DNA of 64,000 bases from ZAX-1 sp046533095 (GTDB taxonomy: Bacteria > Bacillota > Clostridia > Lachnospirales > Lachnospiraceae): positions 1 to 64,000 of the forward strand of contig JAJQRA010000016.1 of assembly GCA_046533095.1 (NCBI GenBank), given 5' to 3'. Below are positions 17,056 through 25,948 of this stretch, piece after piece (position 1 is the first letter of the stretch; each line of letters starts with the position of its first letter). The notes beneath the pieces are model-generated. The model did not search any database. It saw only the letters and a program-made list of their open reading frames with translations, and had not been told where the DNA came from. The position numbers and the translations under genes were made by a program.

Positions 17056-18525
17056 ATGAAAAAATTAGAACAATTGCTTGCGCGTATGGAATATACGTTA
17101 AAGCAAGGCAGTACCGACATAGAAATCAGCCATTTAGTATATGATTCAAGATGTGTAGAACGAGACTGTGTATTTGTCTGCATTGACGGAACGCGAACGG
17201 ATGGGCATGCCTATATTGCGCAGGCTGCACAGGAAGGCGCCAGTGCTGTGATTGTATCAAAAGAGGTTGTGGCTCCAGCAAATGTTACGGTCATACAGGT
17301 CGCGGATACCCGCTATGCACTCGCCCTTTTATCGGCTGCATGGTTTGACCATCCGGCGGATAAGCTAAAAGTGATTGGTATTACCGGAACAAAAGGCAAG
17401 ACGACCACAACTTATATGGTAAAATCTATTTTAGAACAGGCAGGCTATAAAGTCGGTTTGATCGGAACCATCGAGGCAATCATGGGGGAAGAGGCAATAC
17501 CTGCAAATAATACGACACCGGAATCTTATATCGTCCAAGAATATTTTCGAAAAATGCTGGATGCAGGGTGTACCTTGGCCGTCATGGAAGTATCCTCCCA
17601 AGGCCTTATGATGCATCGAAGTGCAGGATTTGTATTTGAAATCGGCGTCTTTACAAATATTGAGCCGGATCATATCGCACCAGATGAACATGCAGATTTT
17701 GCCGACTATATGCAGTGTAAAGGACGCTTGTTTAAACAGTGCCATATCGGTATCGTAAATATAGACGATCAAAATTGTAGCGAGGTAATTAAGGGGCACA
17801 CCTGTACCATAGAAACATTTGGATTTTCAAGCAAGGCAGATATTTGCGCCACAAATACAAAGCTAGTGAGCAAGCCGGGCTATTTAGGGGTATCCTACAC
17901 GGTATCCGGCTTGGTGAACGGCAATGTAGAAATTGATGTGCCCGGAAAATTCAGTGTATACAATTCGTTGATGGCGATTGCCATATGCAGGCATTTTGAT
18001 GTGGCGCTGCAAAATATGCAAAGAGCATTAAAACAAGCAAAAGTAAAGGGTAGAATCGAAATCATAGACGTATCGGATTCGTTTACGCTGATGATAGACT
18101 ATGCCCACAATGCAATGAGCTTAGAGAGCCTGCTCATCGCTCTGCGTGAATATCAGCCAAAAAGGCTTGTAACGGTATTTGGCTGTGGAGGGAACCGCGC
18201 TAAAATGCGCAGATATGAGATGGGTGAGGTTTCCGGCCGCCTGTCTGATGTTACAATCATTACATCGGACAATCCAAGAGATGAAGATCCACAAGAAATC
18301 ATAGAAGATATCAAAATAGGCCTGGCGAAAACAAAGAGTGATTTTGTCGAAATTATCGACCGCAAAGAAGCGATTCGATATGCAATTTTGCATGGACAGC
18401 CCGGTGATGTCATCGTGCTTGCCGGGAAAGGGCACGAAGACTATCAGGAGATAAAAGGGGTAAAATATCCGATGGACGAACGCAATCTAATTGCGGAAAT
18501 CTTACAGGAATCCCAGAAATTATAA
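17056..18525 (+). CDS. murE: UDP-MurNAc-L-Ala-D-Glu:meso-diaminopimelate ligase MurE
   Basis: The 489-aa Mur ligase adds the third amino acid of the peptidoglycan stem peptide in the cytoplasm. Visible are the N-terminal UDP-binding domain (HLVYDSRCVERDCVFVCIDG), the ATP loop GITGTKGKTTTTYM (about 110-123), and NNTTPES. The C-terminal motif TSDNPRDEDP has the DNPR signature of meso-DAP-specific enzymes, so the wall is predicted to be DAP type. GGGGAG lies 8 bases before ATG 17056. It precedes priA by 52 bases. Confidence 0.95.
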   Translation: MKKLEQLLARMEYTLKQGSTDIEISHLVYDSRCVERDCVFVCIDGTRTDGHAYIAQAAQEGASAVIVSKEVVAPANVTVIQVADTRYALALLSAAWFDHPADKLKVIGITGTKGKTTTTYMVKSILEQAGYKVGLIGTIEAIMGEEAIPANNTTPESYIVQEYFRKMLDAGCTLAVMEVSSQGLMMHRSAGFVFEIGVFTNIEPDHIAPDEHADFADYMQCKGRLFKQCHIGIVNIDDQNCSEVIKGHTCTIETFGFSSKADICATNTKLVSKPGYLGVSYTVSGLVNGNVEIDVPGKFSVYNSLMAIAICRHFDVALQNMQRALKQAKVKGRIEIIDVSDSFTLMIDYAHNAMSLESLLIALREYQPKRLVTVFGCGGNRAKMRRYEMGEVSGRLSDVTIITSDNPRDEDPQEIIEDIKIGLAKTKSDFVEIIDRKEAIRYAILHGQPGDVIVLAGKGHEDYQEIKGVKYPMDERNLIAEILQESQKL

Positions 18526-18577
18526 ATAGTAGATCGTTTTGTTAGGATAGTTTATCAGAAAGTTGGATAAGGAATAA

Positions 18578-20836
18578 ATGATAGTACAGGAAACGGCAGG
18601 CTATGCCAATATTATTATAGATATCTCACATGAAAAATTAGATAAAATTTTTCAATATAAAGTTCCGGAGCAGTTAAAGTGCAATTTAAAAGTCGGTATG
18701 CAAGTACTTGTCCCATTTGGAAAAGGCAATCATAGCACGAAAGGATACGTGCTGGAGCTTACAAATAAAGCGGAATATGACGTGGTTAAAATAAAAGCCA
18801 TCCGTGAAATTGTTGTGGATAGCGTCCCCATTGAATCACAGCTGATTGCACTGGCAGGGTGGATGCGTAAAAATTATGGCGCAACGATGAACCATGCGTT
18901 AAAGACAGTCATTCCGGTGAAGCATAAGGCGACGGCAAAGAAAAAAAGGCAGATTACACTTTTGCTGGAGAAGGAACAGGCAAAGGAAAGCCTGGAATTT
19001 TTTGAAAAGAAAAATAACACGGCAAGGGCACGCCTACTACGTGCACTGCTCGATACCCCGACTCTTCCTTATGAGGCTGTGACACAGAAATTAAACATCA
19101 CAGCGTCCGTTATAAAAGCAATGGAGCAATTAGGAATCCTTTCGTTGACCTCCGAACAGGTTTATCGAAACCCAGTCAAAGCGGCGAAGGAAAATAAACC
19201 TACGTTTTCCCTCAATGCCAAACAGCAGTCTATCGTAGACGCAATTATGAAGGACTACCACAATGATCATTTTTTCACCTATCTTTTGCATGGGGTCACT
19301 GGAAGTGGGAAAACGGCCGTTTATATTGCATTGATCGAGAAAGTAGTCAGCATGGGCAAGCAGGCAATCGTGCTGATCCCTGAAATTGCGTTGACTTATC
19401 AGACGCTCATGCGCTTCTATCAGACGTTTGGAGACCGCGTATCTGTTTTAAACTCGAAAATGTCGCAAGGGGAGCGTTATGATCAGCTTATGAGGGCCAA
19501 AAATGGTGATATAGATGTGGTAATTGGGCCACGTTCGGCATTGTTCACACCATTTTCAAATTTAGGGTTTATTATTATGGACGAAGAACATGAAACAACC
19601 TATAAAAGCGAGGCGCTGCCAAGGTACCATGCAAGGGAAACAGCGATTGAGCGTGCAAGAATGGCTGGTGCGAGTGTTGTTTTAGGCTCTGCAACGCCTT
19701 CTATTGAAAGCTATCATAAAGCTGTTCATGGAATTTACAAGCTGTATGAACTTCCGGATAGGATTAAAGAAAAGCCAATGCCCCAGTGCGATATCGTGGA
19801 TTTAAGGGAAGAGCTAAAAAATGGCAACCGGTCTATTTTAAGTGAAAAGCTGCAAGACCTTATGGAAGATCGTTTGCAGAAAAAGCAGCAGATTATGCTG
19901 TTTTTAAACCGTAGGGGTGTGTCGGGATTTGTATCCTGTCGAACGTGCGGGCATGTATTTAAATGTCCTCATTGTGAAGTTTCCCTAAGCCAACATAACA
20001 ATGGAAAAATGGTATGCCACTATTGCGGCTATCAAGAAGATACCGTAAAGGCCTGCCCCGTCTGCCATTCTAATTATGTTGGAGGATTTAAGGCGGGGAC
20101 ACAGAAAATTGAGCAAGTGGTGAAGCAGCGGTTTAAAGATGCAACCGTACTTCGCATGGATTTTGATACAACCAGAAACAAAGATGGGCACGAAAAAATC
20201 TTGGCCGCCTTTGCAAACCAAGAAGCCGATATTTTAATCGGAACACAGATGATTGTAAAGGGGCATGACTTTCCAAATGTAACGCTAGTAGGTGTCCTAG
20301 CCGCAGATTTATCCCTCAATGTGGGTACATACCATGCACAGGAGAGGACATTTCAACTTTTGACACAGGCAGCGGGCAGGGCAGGGCGAGGGGATTGCGA
20401 GGGGGAAGTTGTCATTCAAACGTATAGCCCTGACAACTATAGCATACAGCGAGCGAAAGAACAGGACTACAAAAGCTTTTATGAACAGGAGATGATTTAT
20501 CGTCAAATGCTGCGTTACCCGCCGGTTTGGCATATGATGGGAATGCTGATTGCTTCAAAAGATGAGATGACAGCCACATTAAGTGCAGAACTGCTTGGTA
20601 AAAAAGTGATGAAAGCGCAAGAAAACGGGCATATAAAAGATCTGCAGATGATAGGGCCTGCAGAACCGCCTGTGTCTAAGGTAAAAGACATTTATCGAAA
20701 AGTAATTTACATGAAACATGAAGATTATGGGGTACTTGTAAAAATCAAAGATGCCTTAGAACAGTTTATCGACCAGCAGAAGGCTTTCTTGAATGTATCC
20801 ATACAATTTGACTTTAATCCCATGAATGGGTTTTAA
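18578..20836 (+). CDS. priA: Primosomal protein N' (replication restart helicase PriA)
   Basis: The 752-aa superfamily 2 helicase reloads the replisome at collapsed forks. It has the N-terminal 3' DNA-binding domain (FQYKVPEQLKCNLKVGMQVL) and Walker A HGVTGSGKTAVYIAL (about 238). The DEEH box is IIMDEEHETTYK. Paired zinc-binding cysteines are CRTCGHVFKCPHC and CHYCG...CPVCH (about 450-495). Motif VI region is QAAGRAGRG. Length is normal. It lies between murE and def, the usual Clostridia order. Confidence 0.97.
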   Translation: MIVQETAGYANIIIDISHEKLDKIFQYKVPEQLKCNLKVGMQVLVPFGKGNHSTKGYVLELTNKAEYDVVKIKAIREIVVDSVPIESQLIALAGWMRKNYGATMNHALKTVIPVKHKATAKKKRQITLLLEKEQAKESLEFFEKKNNTARARLLRALLDTPTLPYEAVTQKLNITASVIKAMEQLGILSLTSEQVYRNPVKAAKENKPTFSLNAKQQSIVDAIMKDYHNDHFFTYLLHGVTGSGKTAVYIALIEKVVSMGKQAIVLIPEIALTYQTLMRFYQTFGDRVSVLNSKMSQGERYDQLMRAKNGDIDVVIGPRSALFTPFSNLGFIIMDEEHETTYKSEALPRYHARETAIERARMAGASVVLGSATPSIESYHKAVHGIYKLYELPDRIKEKPMPQCDIVDLREELKNGNRSILSEKLQDLMEDRLQKKQQIMLFLNRRGVSGFVSCRTCGHVFKCPHCEVSLSQHNNGKMVCHYCGYQEDTVKACPVCHSNYVGGFKAGTQKIEQVVKQRFKDATVLRMDFDTTRNKDGHEKILAAFANQEADILIGTQMIVKGHDFPNVTLVGVLAADLSLNVGTYHAQERTFQLLTQAAGRAGRGDCEGEVVIQTYSPDNYSIQRAKEQDYKSFYEQEMIYRQMLRYPPVWHMMGMLIASKDEMTATLSAELLGKKVMKAQENGHIKDLQMIGPAEPPVSKVKDIYRKVIYMKHEDYGVLVKIKDALEQFIDQQKAFLNVSIQFDFNPMNGF

Positions 20837-20935
20837 AATAGGAAATAAGGAAGTACCAAAGAAATAAAAAACACTACAAATACGAGGTTTTGAATGATCA
20901 TGTCCTGTGTTTTGTGTGAACTTGGAGGAGTAGAA

Positions 20936-21415
20936 ATGGCATTGCGAACAATTAGACAAATGGGTGATGAGGTTTTGAAAAAAAAGTGCAGAGAAATCAA
21001 AGAAATAAACCCAAGGCTGAAAGAGCTGATAGGAGATATGATTGAAACAATGGAAACAGCCAATGGATGCGGACTTGCCGCACCGCAGGTGGGTGTTTTA
21101 AAAAGGGTTGTTGTGGTAGACGTAGGGGATGGTCCAATGGTACTGATTAACCCCATTATCCTAAAAGAAGAGGGTGAACAATCTGGTGATGAGGGATGCT
21201 TAAGCCTTCCCGGGAAAGTAGGGCTTGTGACAAGGCCTACTTATGTAAAAGTAAGGGCATATGATGAAAATATGCAACTTTTTGAAGCAGAAGGGACCGA
21301 ATTGCTTGCCCGTGCATTTTGTCATGAAATCGAACATTTAGACGGACATATGTATGTAGAGAAAGTAGAAGGCGAACTGCATGATGTGGAGTATGAAGAC
21401 GAAGGTGAAAACTAG
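20936..21415 (+). CDS. def: Peptide deformylase
   Basis: The predicted 159-aa metalloenzyme removes the N-formyl group from new proteins. All three motifs are visible: GCGLAAPQVG (about 44-53), DEGCLSLPG, and CHEIEHLDGH. The last has Glu in place of the more common Asp in HExDH, a variant seen in Clostridia. ATG 20936 is chosen because GGAGGAGTAG precedes it; the frame is open 14 codons upstream without a site. It pairs functionally with fmt just downstream. Confidence 0.95.
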   Translation: MALRTIRQMGDEVLKKKCREIKEINPRLKELIGDMIETMETANGCGLAAPQVGVLKRVVVVDVGDGPMVLINPIILKEEGEQSGDEGCLSLPGKVGLVTRPTYVKVRAYDENMQLFEAEGTELLARAFCHEIEHLDGHMYVEKVEGELHDVEYEDEGEN

Positions 21416-21548
21416 AAAAACAGGGAAAAGCATTCTTTGATGATTCAATTAGGAATCGCACAGCAAGCAAAAAATGAAAAAGAATGTCGCACTTGCATAA
21501 AGGGAAAAGCCTTACATGGTTAGAATGAAATAAGGAAGGAAAAACCAT

Positions 21549-22520
21549 ATGAACGTAATCTTTATGGGGACACCGGATTTCTCGGTTGGCACCTTAGAAG
21601 CATTGTTGACTGCAGGGCATAGCATTACATTAGTCGTGACCCAGCCGGACAAACCAAAAGGGCGAGGGCATTCCATGCAATATACCCCGGTAAAAGAAAC
21701 GGCACTTGCACATGGATTGCCAGTTTATCAGCCTTTGCGGGTAGGGGAGGCAGACTGTATAAAATACTTAAAAAACTATCCGGCAGATATCATTGTCGTG
21801 GTGGCTTTTGGTCAGATTTTGCCCAAAGGAATTCTTGATATGCCAAAATATGGCTGTGTAAATGTCCATGCATCGCTTTTGCCAAAATACAGGGGGGCCG
21901 CACCGATTCAATGGACAGTCATAAATGGCGATGAAGTGGCCGGTGTGACGACGATGCGCATGGATGAGGGGTTAGATACCGGAGACATGATCTTAACGGA
22001 AGAGGTCGTACTAGACCAAGAGGAAACAGCAGGGACACTGTTTGACAAGCTTTCGGAAAAAGGGGCAAAACTGTGTGTCAAGACATTGGAAATGATCCAA
22101 AATCAGACAGCGGTTTTCACCCCACAGGAGCACGAAAAAGCAACCCACACAACAAGGATAAAGAAACAAATGGGTGAAATTGACTGGAAGAGGCCGGCGG
22201 CAGAAATCGAACGACTGATCAGAGGTTTAAATCCATGGCCGAGCGCCTATACAAAACTAGATGGGAAAACGTTGAAAATATGGAAGGCAGATGTAGTTTA
22301 TGAATTGGAAGGAATGAAAAATGATACGATGGCAGCGGCAAATGGAATGCCGGGCAACGTAGAAGGAACAATCACAAAAATAACGAAAGATGGAATCTAT
22401 GTTCAGACAGGAACAAAAACCCTTGCCTTAAAAGAAATTCAGCTGGAAGGGAAAAAACGAATGGGAGTCAGCGAATTTTTACGAGGGTATCTGGTGAAAG
22501 AAGGAATTATTTTGACCTAA
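21549..22520 (+). CDS. fmt: Methionyl-tRNA formyltransferase
   Basis: The 323-aa enzyme formylates initiator Met-tRNA using 10-formyl-tetrahydrofolate. The N-terminal formyltransferase fold starts MNVIFMGTPDFSVGTLEAL. The catalytic Asn/His/Asp set lies in NVHASLLPKYRGAAPIQW and DEGLDTGDMI. The C-terminal OB-like domain ends at GVSEFLRGY. AAGGAAGG precedes the ATG. It is the partner of def 133 bases upstream. A 92-bp tandem duplication follows. Confidence 0.96.
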   Translation: MNVIFMGTPDFSVGTLEALLTAGHSITLVVTQPDKPKGRGHSMQYTPVKETALAHGLPVYQPLRVGEADCIKYLKNYPADIIVVVAFGQILPKGILDMPKYGCVNVHASLLPKYRGAAPIQWTVINGDEVAGVTTMRMDEGLDTGDMILTEEVVLDQEETAGTLFDKLSEKGAKLCVKTLEMIQNQTAVFTPQEHEKATHTTRIKKQMGEIDWKRPAAEIERLIRGLNPWPSAYTKLDGKTLKIWKADVVYELEGMKNDTMAAANGMPGNVEGTITKITKDGIYVQTGTKTLALKEIQLEGKKRMGVSEFLRGYLVKEGIILT

Positions 22521-22544
22521 ATGTAGGGATTGAACAAAATTTAT

Positions 22545-22730
22545 CGAAAAATGAAATGATCTCATCCGCAACGTATGCTCAAAATAGGGGGAAATTCCCA
22601 ATTCATGCAAGCACAGATGGAAGATGCATAAAAAATCGAAAAACGAAATGGTATCATCTGCAACGTATGCTCAAAATAGGGGGAAATTCCCAATTCGTGC
22701 AAGCACAAATGGAAGATGCATAAAAAATCG
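22545..22730 (+). repeat. Two tandem 92-bp units between fmt and rsmB
   Basis: The units start at 22545 and 22637 and differ at only a handful of positions. Each contains the dyad GGGAAATTCCC and ends in ATGCATAAAAAATCG. The rsmB ribosome binding site lies just beyond the second unit. No open frame or T-run terminator is visible. Confidence 0.93.
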
Positions 22731-22756
22731 TGCAGGAAAGAGGTGAAATAGGTCAT

Positions 22757-24097
22757 ATGGGTATCGCTTATACCGCTACAGGGGCACCACATACAGATAA
22801 AATCGACTTAAGGGAACTTAATCTAGGCACTCTTTTAGAAATCACAAAAGAGGGGGCATACAGTCACATAGCGATTAAAAATACATTGGACAAATACCAG
22901 TATTTGGATAAGCAGCAGCGCAGCTTTATCACAAGGGTATGCGAGGGTACGCTTGAACATATGATACTGATTGACTATATTATCAATCAGTTTTCCAAGG
23001 TAAAAGCAAATAAAATGAAACCTGTTATAAGGACAATCATAAGAAGTGCTGTTTATGAACTAAAATACATGGATTCTGTACCGGATTCCGCCACTTGTAA
23101 TGAGGCGGTAAAGCTAGCGCAAAAAAAAGGCTTTCACAACCTAAAAGGATTTGTTAATGGCGTATTACGTACAATTAGCCGGAATTTGGATCAAGTGAAA
23201 TTGCCGGATAAGGAGAAAGAACCAATCCGGTACTTATCGATTGCCTATTCTATGCCAGAATGGATTCTAAATATCTGGCTCAACACATATACTTTGGACA
23301 AGACAGAAAAAATTCTACAGTCTTTTTTTGTAAAAGGGCCACTTTCAATTCGGGTAAACACGAAAAAAACAACGAAAGAGGAATTAAAAAGCAGACTTTG
23401 TGCGGATCAGATCAAAGTGACAGAAAGCGAATGGCTTCCCTATGCACTTTATATCGAGGATTTTGATTCTCTACAACGTATACAGGCATTTGCAGAAGGG
23501 CAGTTTTATGTGCAGGATATAACGTCCATGCTCGTTGCAGAATGGGCGCAGATAAAAGAAAATGATTTTGTAATTGATGTATGTGCGGCTCCCGGAGGGA
23601 AAAGCATGCATATAGCAGAATTGCTACAAGGTACAGGAATGGTGGAAGCTAGGGATTTGACGCCCCATAAAGTTGCGATCATAAAAGAAAATATAGAACG
23701 GGTGGGACTTGCAAATATAAAAGTGCGGCAAATAGACGCAAGGGTGCTACAGGCGGGCGGTGCAAGCGCCGATGTAGTGATTGCGGATCTTCCCTGCTCT
23801 GGTCTTGGCGTTATGGGGAAAAAAACCGATATCAAATACAAGATGACAGAACAAAAGCAGCAGGAATTGATTAAGTTCCAAAGGGAAATACTACATACCG
23901 TAAAAAATTATGTAAAACAGGGCGGTGTCTTGATGTATAGCACCTGTACGATAAACCCCAATGAAAATGAATATAATATAGATTGGTTTTTAAAAGAACA
24001 TCCTACGTTTAAACTTGATTGGCAAAAACAGCTATTGCCCGATGGACAAGGAAAAATGGATGGATTTTTTATAGCAAGACTGTTAAACCAAGGATGA
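22757..24097 (+). CDS. rsmB: 16S rRNA m5C967 methyltransferase RsmB
   Basis: The predicted 446-aa protein has an N-terminal NusB-like RNA-binding domain (about 20-150) and a C-terminal Rossmann methyltransferase. The SAM motif is DVCAAPGGKSMHIAEL. The two cysteines used by m5C methyltransferases are in DLPCSGLG and YSTCTINPNEN. ATG 22757 follows GAGGTGAAATAGG; a GTG 9 codons upstream lacks a site. The rlmN gene begins 8 bases after the stop, so they are probably co-translated. Confidence 0.93.
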   Translation: MGIAYTATGAPHTDKIDLRELNLGTLLEITKEGAYSHIAIKNTLDKYQYLDKQQRSFITRVCEGTLEHMILIDYIINQFSKVKANKMKPVIRTIIRSAVYELKYMDSVPDSATCNEAVKLAQKKGFHNLKGFVNGVLRTISRNLDQVKLPDKEKEPIRYLSIAYSMPEWILNIWLNTYTLDKTEKILQSFFVKGPLSIRVNTKKTTKEELKSRLCADQIKVTESEWLPYALYIEDFDSLQRIQAFAEGQFYVQDITSMLVAEWAQIKENDFVIDVCAAPGGKSMHIAELLQGTGMVEARDLTPHKVAIIKENIERVGLANIKVRQIDARVLQAGGASADVVIADLPCSGLGVMGKKTDIKYKMTEQKQQELIKFQREILHTVKNYVKQGGVLMYSTCTINPNENEYNIDWFLKEHPTFKLDWQKQLLPDGQGKMDGFFIARLLNQG

Positions 24098-24105
24098 AAG
24101 GATAT

Positions 24106-25194
24106 ATGGTTAAAAATAAAACAACCCAAACAAATGAAACAGCCAAAATAAATGAAGTGACCCAAACAAATGACATAAAGTCCCTTGATTTAAAAGAACT
24201 GGAAGAAAGGATCGCCGCAATGGGTGAAAAATCCTTTCGGGCAAAACAGATTTACGCGTGGATGCATGAAAAACAAGTATCCTCATTTACCGAAATGACC
24301 GATATACCGAAAAAACTAATTTATTCGCTATCAAAAGAGTTTTGCCTAATTACCCTAGAGTCGATAAAAGTACAAACTTCCGCGATTGACGGTACGGCAA
24401 AATACCTGTTTGCCCTTCCTGATAAAAACGTGATCGAAGGAGTGTGGATGCGCTACAAACATGGCAACAGCGTATGTATTTCCTCGCAAGTAGGCTGTAA
24501 GATGGGTTGCAAATTTTGTGCATCAACGCTGGATGGGTTTGCCCGTAATTTAACCCCATCCGAAATGCTGGATCAGGTATACCGGATACAGCAGATGAGC
24601 GGAGAACGTGTTTCAAATGTCGTGGTGATGGGTACCGGCGAACCACTTTTAAACTATGACAACTTATTAAAATTCATTTTATTGCTTACAGACGCAAATG
24701 GGCTTCATATCAGCCAACGAAACATTACCGTATCCACTTGCGGAATTGTTCCAAATATCTATCGATTAGCAGACGAAAACCTACAGATTACGCTTGCAAT
24801 TTCCCTGCATGCCTCCACGCAAGATGCAAGAAAGTCGCTCATGCCGATTGCGGCAAAATATGAAATTACAGATGTGATAGAGGCTTGCCGGTATTATTTT
24901 ATGAAAACCGGAAGGCGAATAACCTTTGAATATAGCTTGATAAGGCATATAAATGACTCAAATACAGATGCAATGCAGCTCATAGATCTGATCAAAGACA
25001 TAAACTGCCATGTGAACCTGATTCCGGTAAACCCAATAAAAGAGCGAGATTATAAGCAGCCAGACCCAAAAGTTCGTTTAAATTTCAAAAATAAACTTGA
25101 AAAAAATGGAATTAATGTTACTATTAGAAGGGAAATGGGCAAGGATATAGATGGCGCCTGTGGACAATTGCGCAAACGTTTTTTAGAAAGGTAG
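24106..25194 (+). CDS. rlmN: Dual-specificity 23S rRNA/tRNA adenine-C2 methyltransferase RlmN (radical SAM)
   Basis: Radical SAM enzyme methylating C2 of A2503 in 23S rRNA and A37 in some tRNAs. The cluster motif CKMGCKFC (CxxxCxxC) is near residue 130. VMGTGEPLLNYDN, ISLHAS and the C-terminal catalytic-Cys region DIDGACGQLR are visible. ATG 24106 is chosen for GAAAGGAT 4 bases upstream; ATG 24094 overlapping the rsmB stop is an alternative. The first 25 residues are low complexity (TTQTNETAKINEVTQTND) and look like a small internal duplication. Confidence 0.94.
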   Translation: MVKNKTTQTNETAKINEVTQTNDIKSLDLKELEERIAAMGEKSFRAKQIYAWMHEKQVSSFTEMTDIPKKLIYSLSKEFCLITLESIKVQTSAIDGTAKYLFALPDKNVIEGVWMRYKHGNSVCISSQVGCKMGCKFCASTLDGFARNLTPSEMLDQVYRIQQMSGERVSNVVVMGTGEPLLNYDNLLKFILLLTDANGLHISQRNITVSTCGIVPNIYRLADENLQITLAISLHASTQDARKSLMPIAAKYEITDVIEACRYYFMKTGRRITFEYSLIRHINDSNTDAMQLIDLIKDINCHVNLIPVNPIKERDYKQPDPKVRLNFKNKLEKNGINVTIRREMGKDIDGACGQLRKRFLER

Positions 25195-25204
25195 GCGAGC
25201 ACCT

Positions 25205-25948
25205 ATGAAAACTTTTTCCATTACGGACACAGGGATGAAGCGTAAGATGAACCAAGATTATGTTTATACCTGCGAAAAACCGGTAGGAAATCTGCCAAAT
25301 CTTTTTATTGTTGCAGATGGAATGGGAGGGCATAACGCTGGGGAATACGCCTCAAGATATGCAGTTGAAACGATGATAGAAGAAATCACAAACGATACAT
25401 CAACGGATCCGATCGCGATCATCGAACATGCGATTCATCGGGCAAACGACAGACTGGTAGAGCGTTCGAAAGAAGACGTGCATTTGCTTGGCATGGGTAC
25501 GACAATGGTTGTATTAACGATTATGGGGCAATACCTTTGTGTAGCAAATGTAGGGGATAGTCGGCTTTATGTGATGAATACCGAGATACAGCAAATAACA
25601 AAAGACCATTCCCTTGTGGAAGAAATGGTACGCATGGGGGAACTTGATAAAGTGACGGCCAAAATACATCCGGATAGGAACATCATTACAAGGGCAATTG
25701 GCGTGACGAACGACGTTAGGGTAGATTTTTTTGAGGTAAAATTAGAGGAACAAGATCAGATATTAATGTGTTCGGACGGTTTGACGAATATGGTAGACGA
25801 TGACGATATACGAAAAATCATTCATGGGCAGAGGGATATCGTTGAAAAGGCAGAAAAACTGGTAGAAAAAGCCAATGATAGTGGGGGAAGTGATAATATC
25901 ACGGTAATTGTGATTGAACCATTTTCGGGAGAGGTGAAAACATGTTAA
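25205..25948 (+). CDS. PP2C-type serine/threonine phosphatase (Stp/PrpC)
   Basis: The 247-aa metal-dependent phosphatase reverses the action of the PASTA kinase encoded next door. PP2C motifs are MKRKMNQDYV (Asp ligand), VADGMGGHNAGEYAS, LCVANVGDSRLY, and the C-terminal SGGSDNITVI. Its 3' end overlaps the kinase start by 7 bases, giving coupled synthesis of the antagonistic pair. The location after rlmN is the standard Firmicute order. Confidence 0.95.
   Translation: MKTFSITDTGMKRKMNQDYVYTCEKPVGNLPNLFIVADGMGGHNAGEYASRYAVETMIEEITNDTSTDPIAIIEHAIHRANDRLVERSKEDVHLLGMGTTMVVLTIMGQYLCVANVGDSRLYVMNTEIQQITKDHSLVEEMVRMGELDKVTAKIHPDRNIITRAIGVTNDVRVDFFEVKLEEQDQILMCSDGLTNMVDDDDIRKIIHGQRDIVEKAEKLVEKANDSGGSDNITVIVIEPFSGEVKTC

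Noticed and set aside
22730..22756. GTG start for rsmB nine codons upstream
   Set aside because: It is at the end of the 92-bp repeat with no ribosome binding site; ATG 22757 is better supported.
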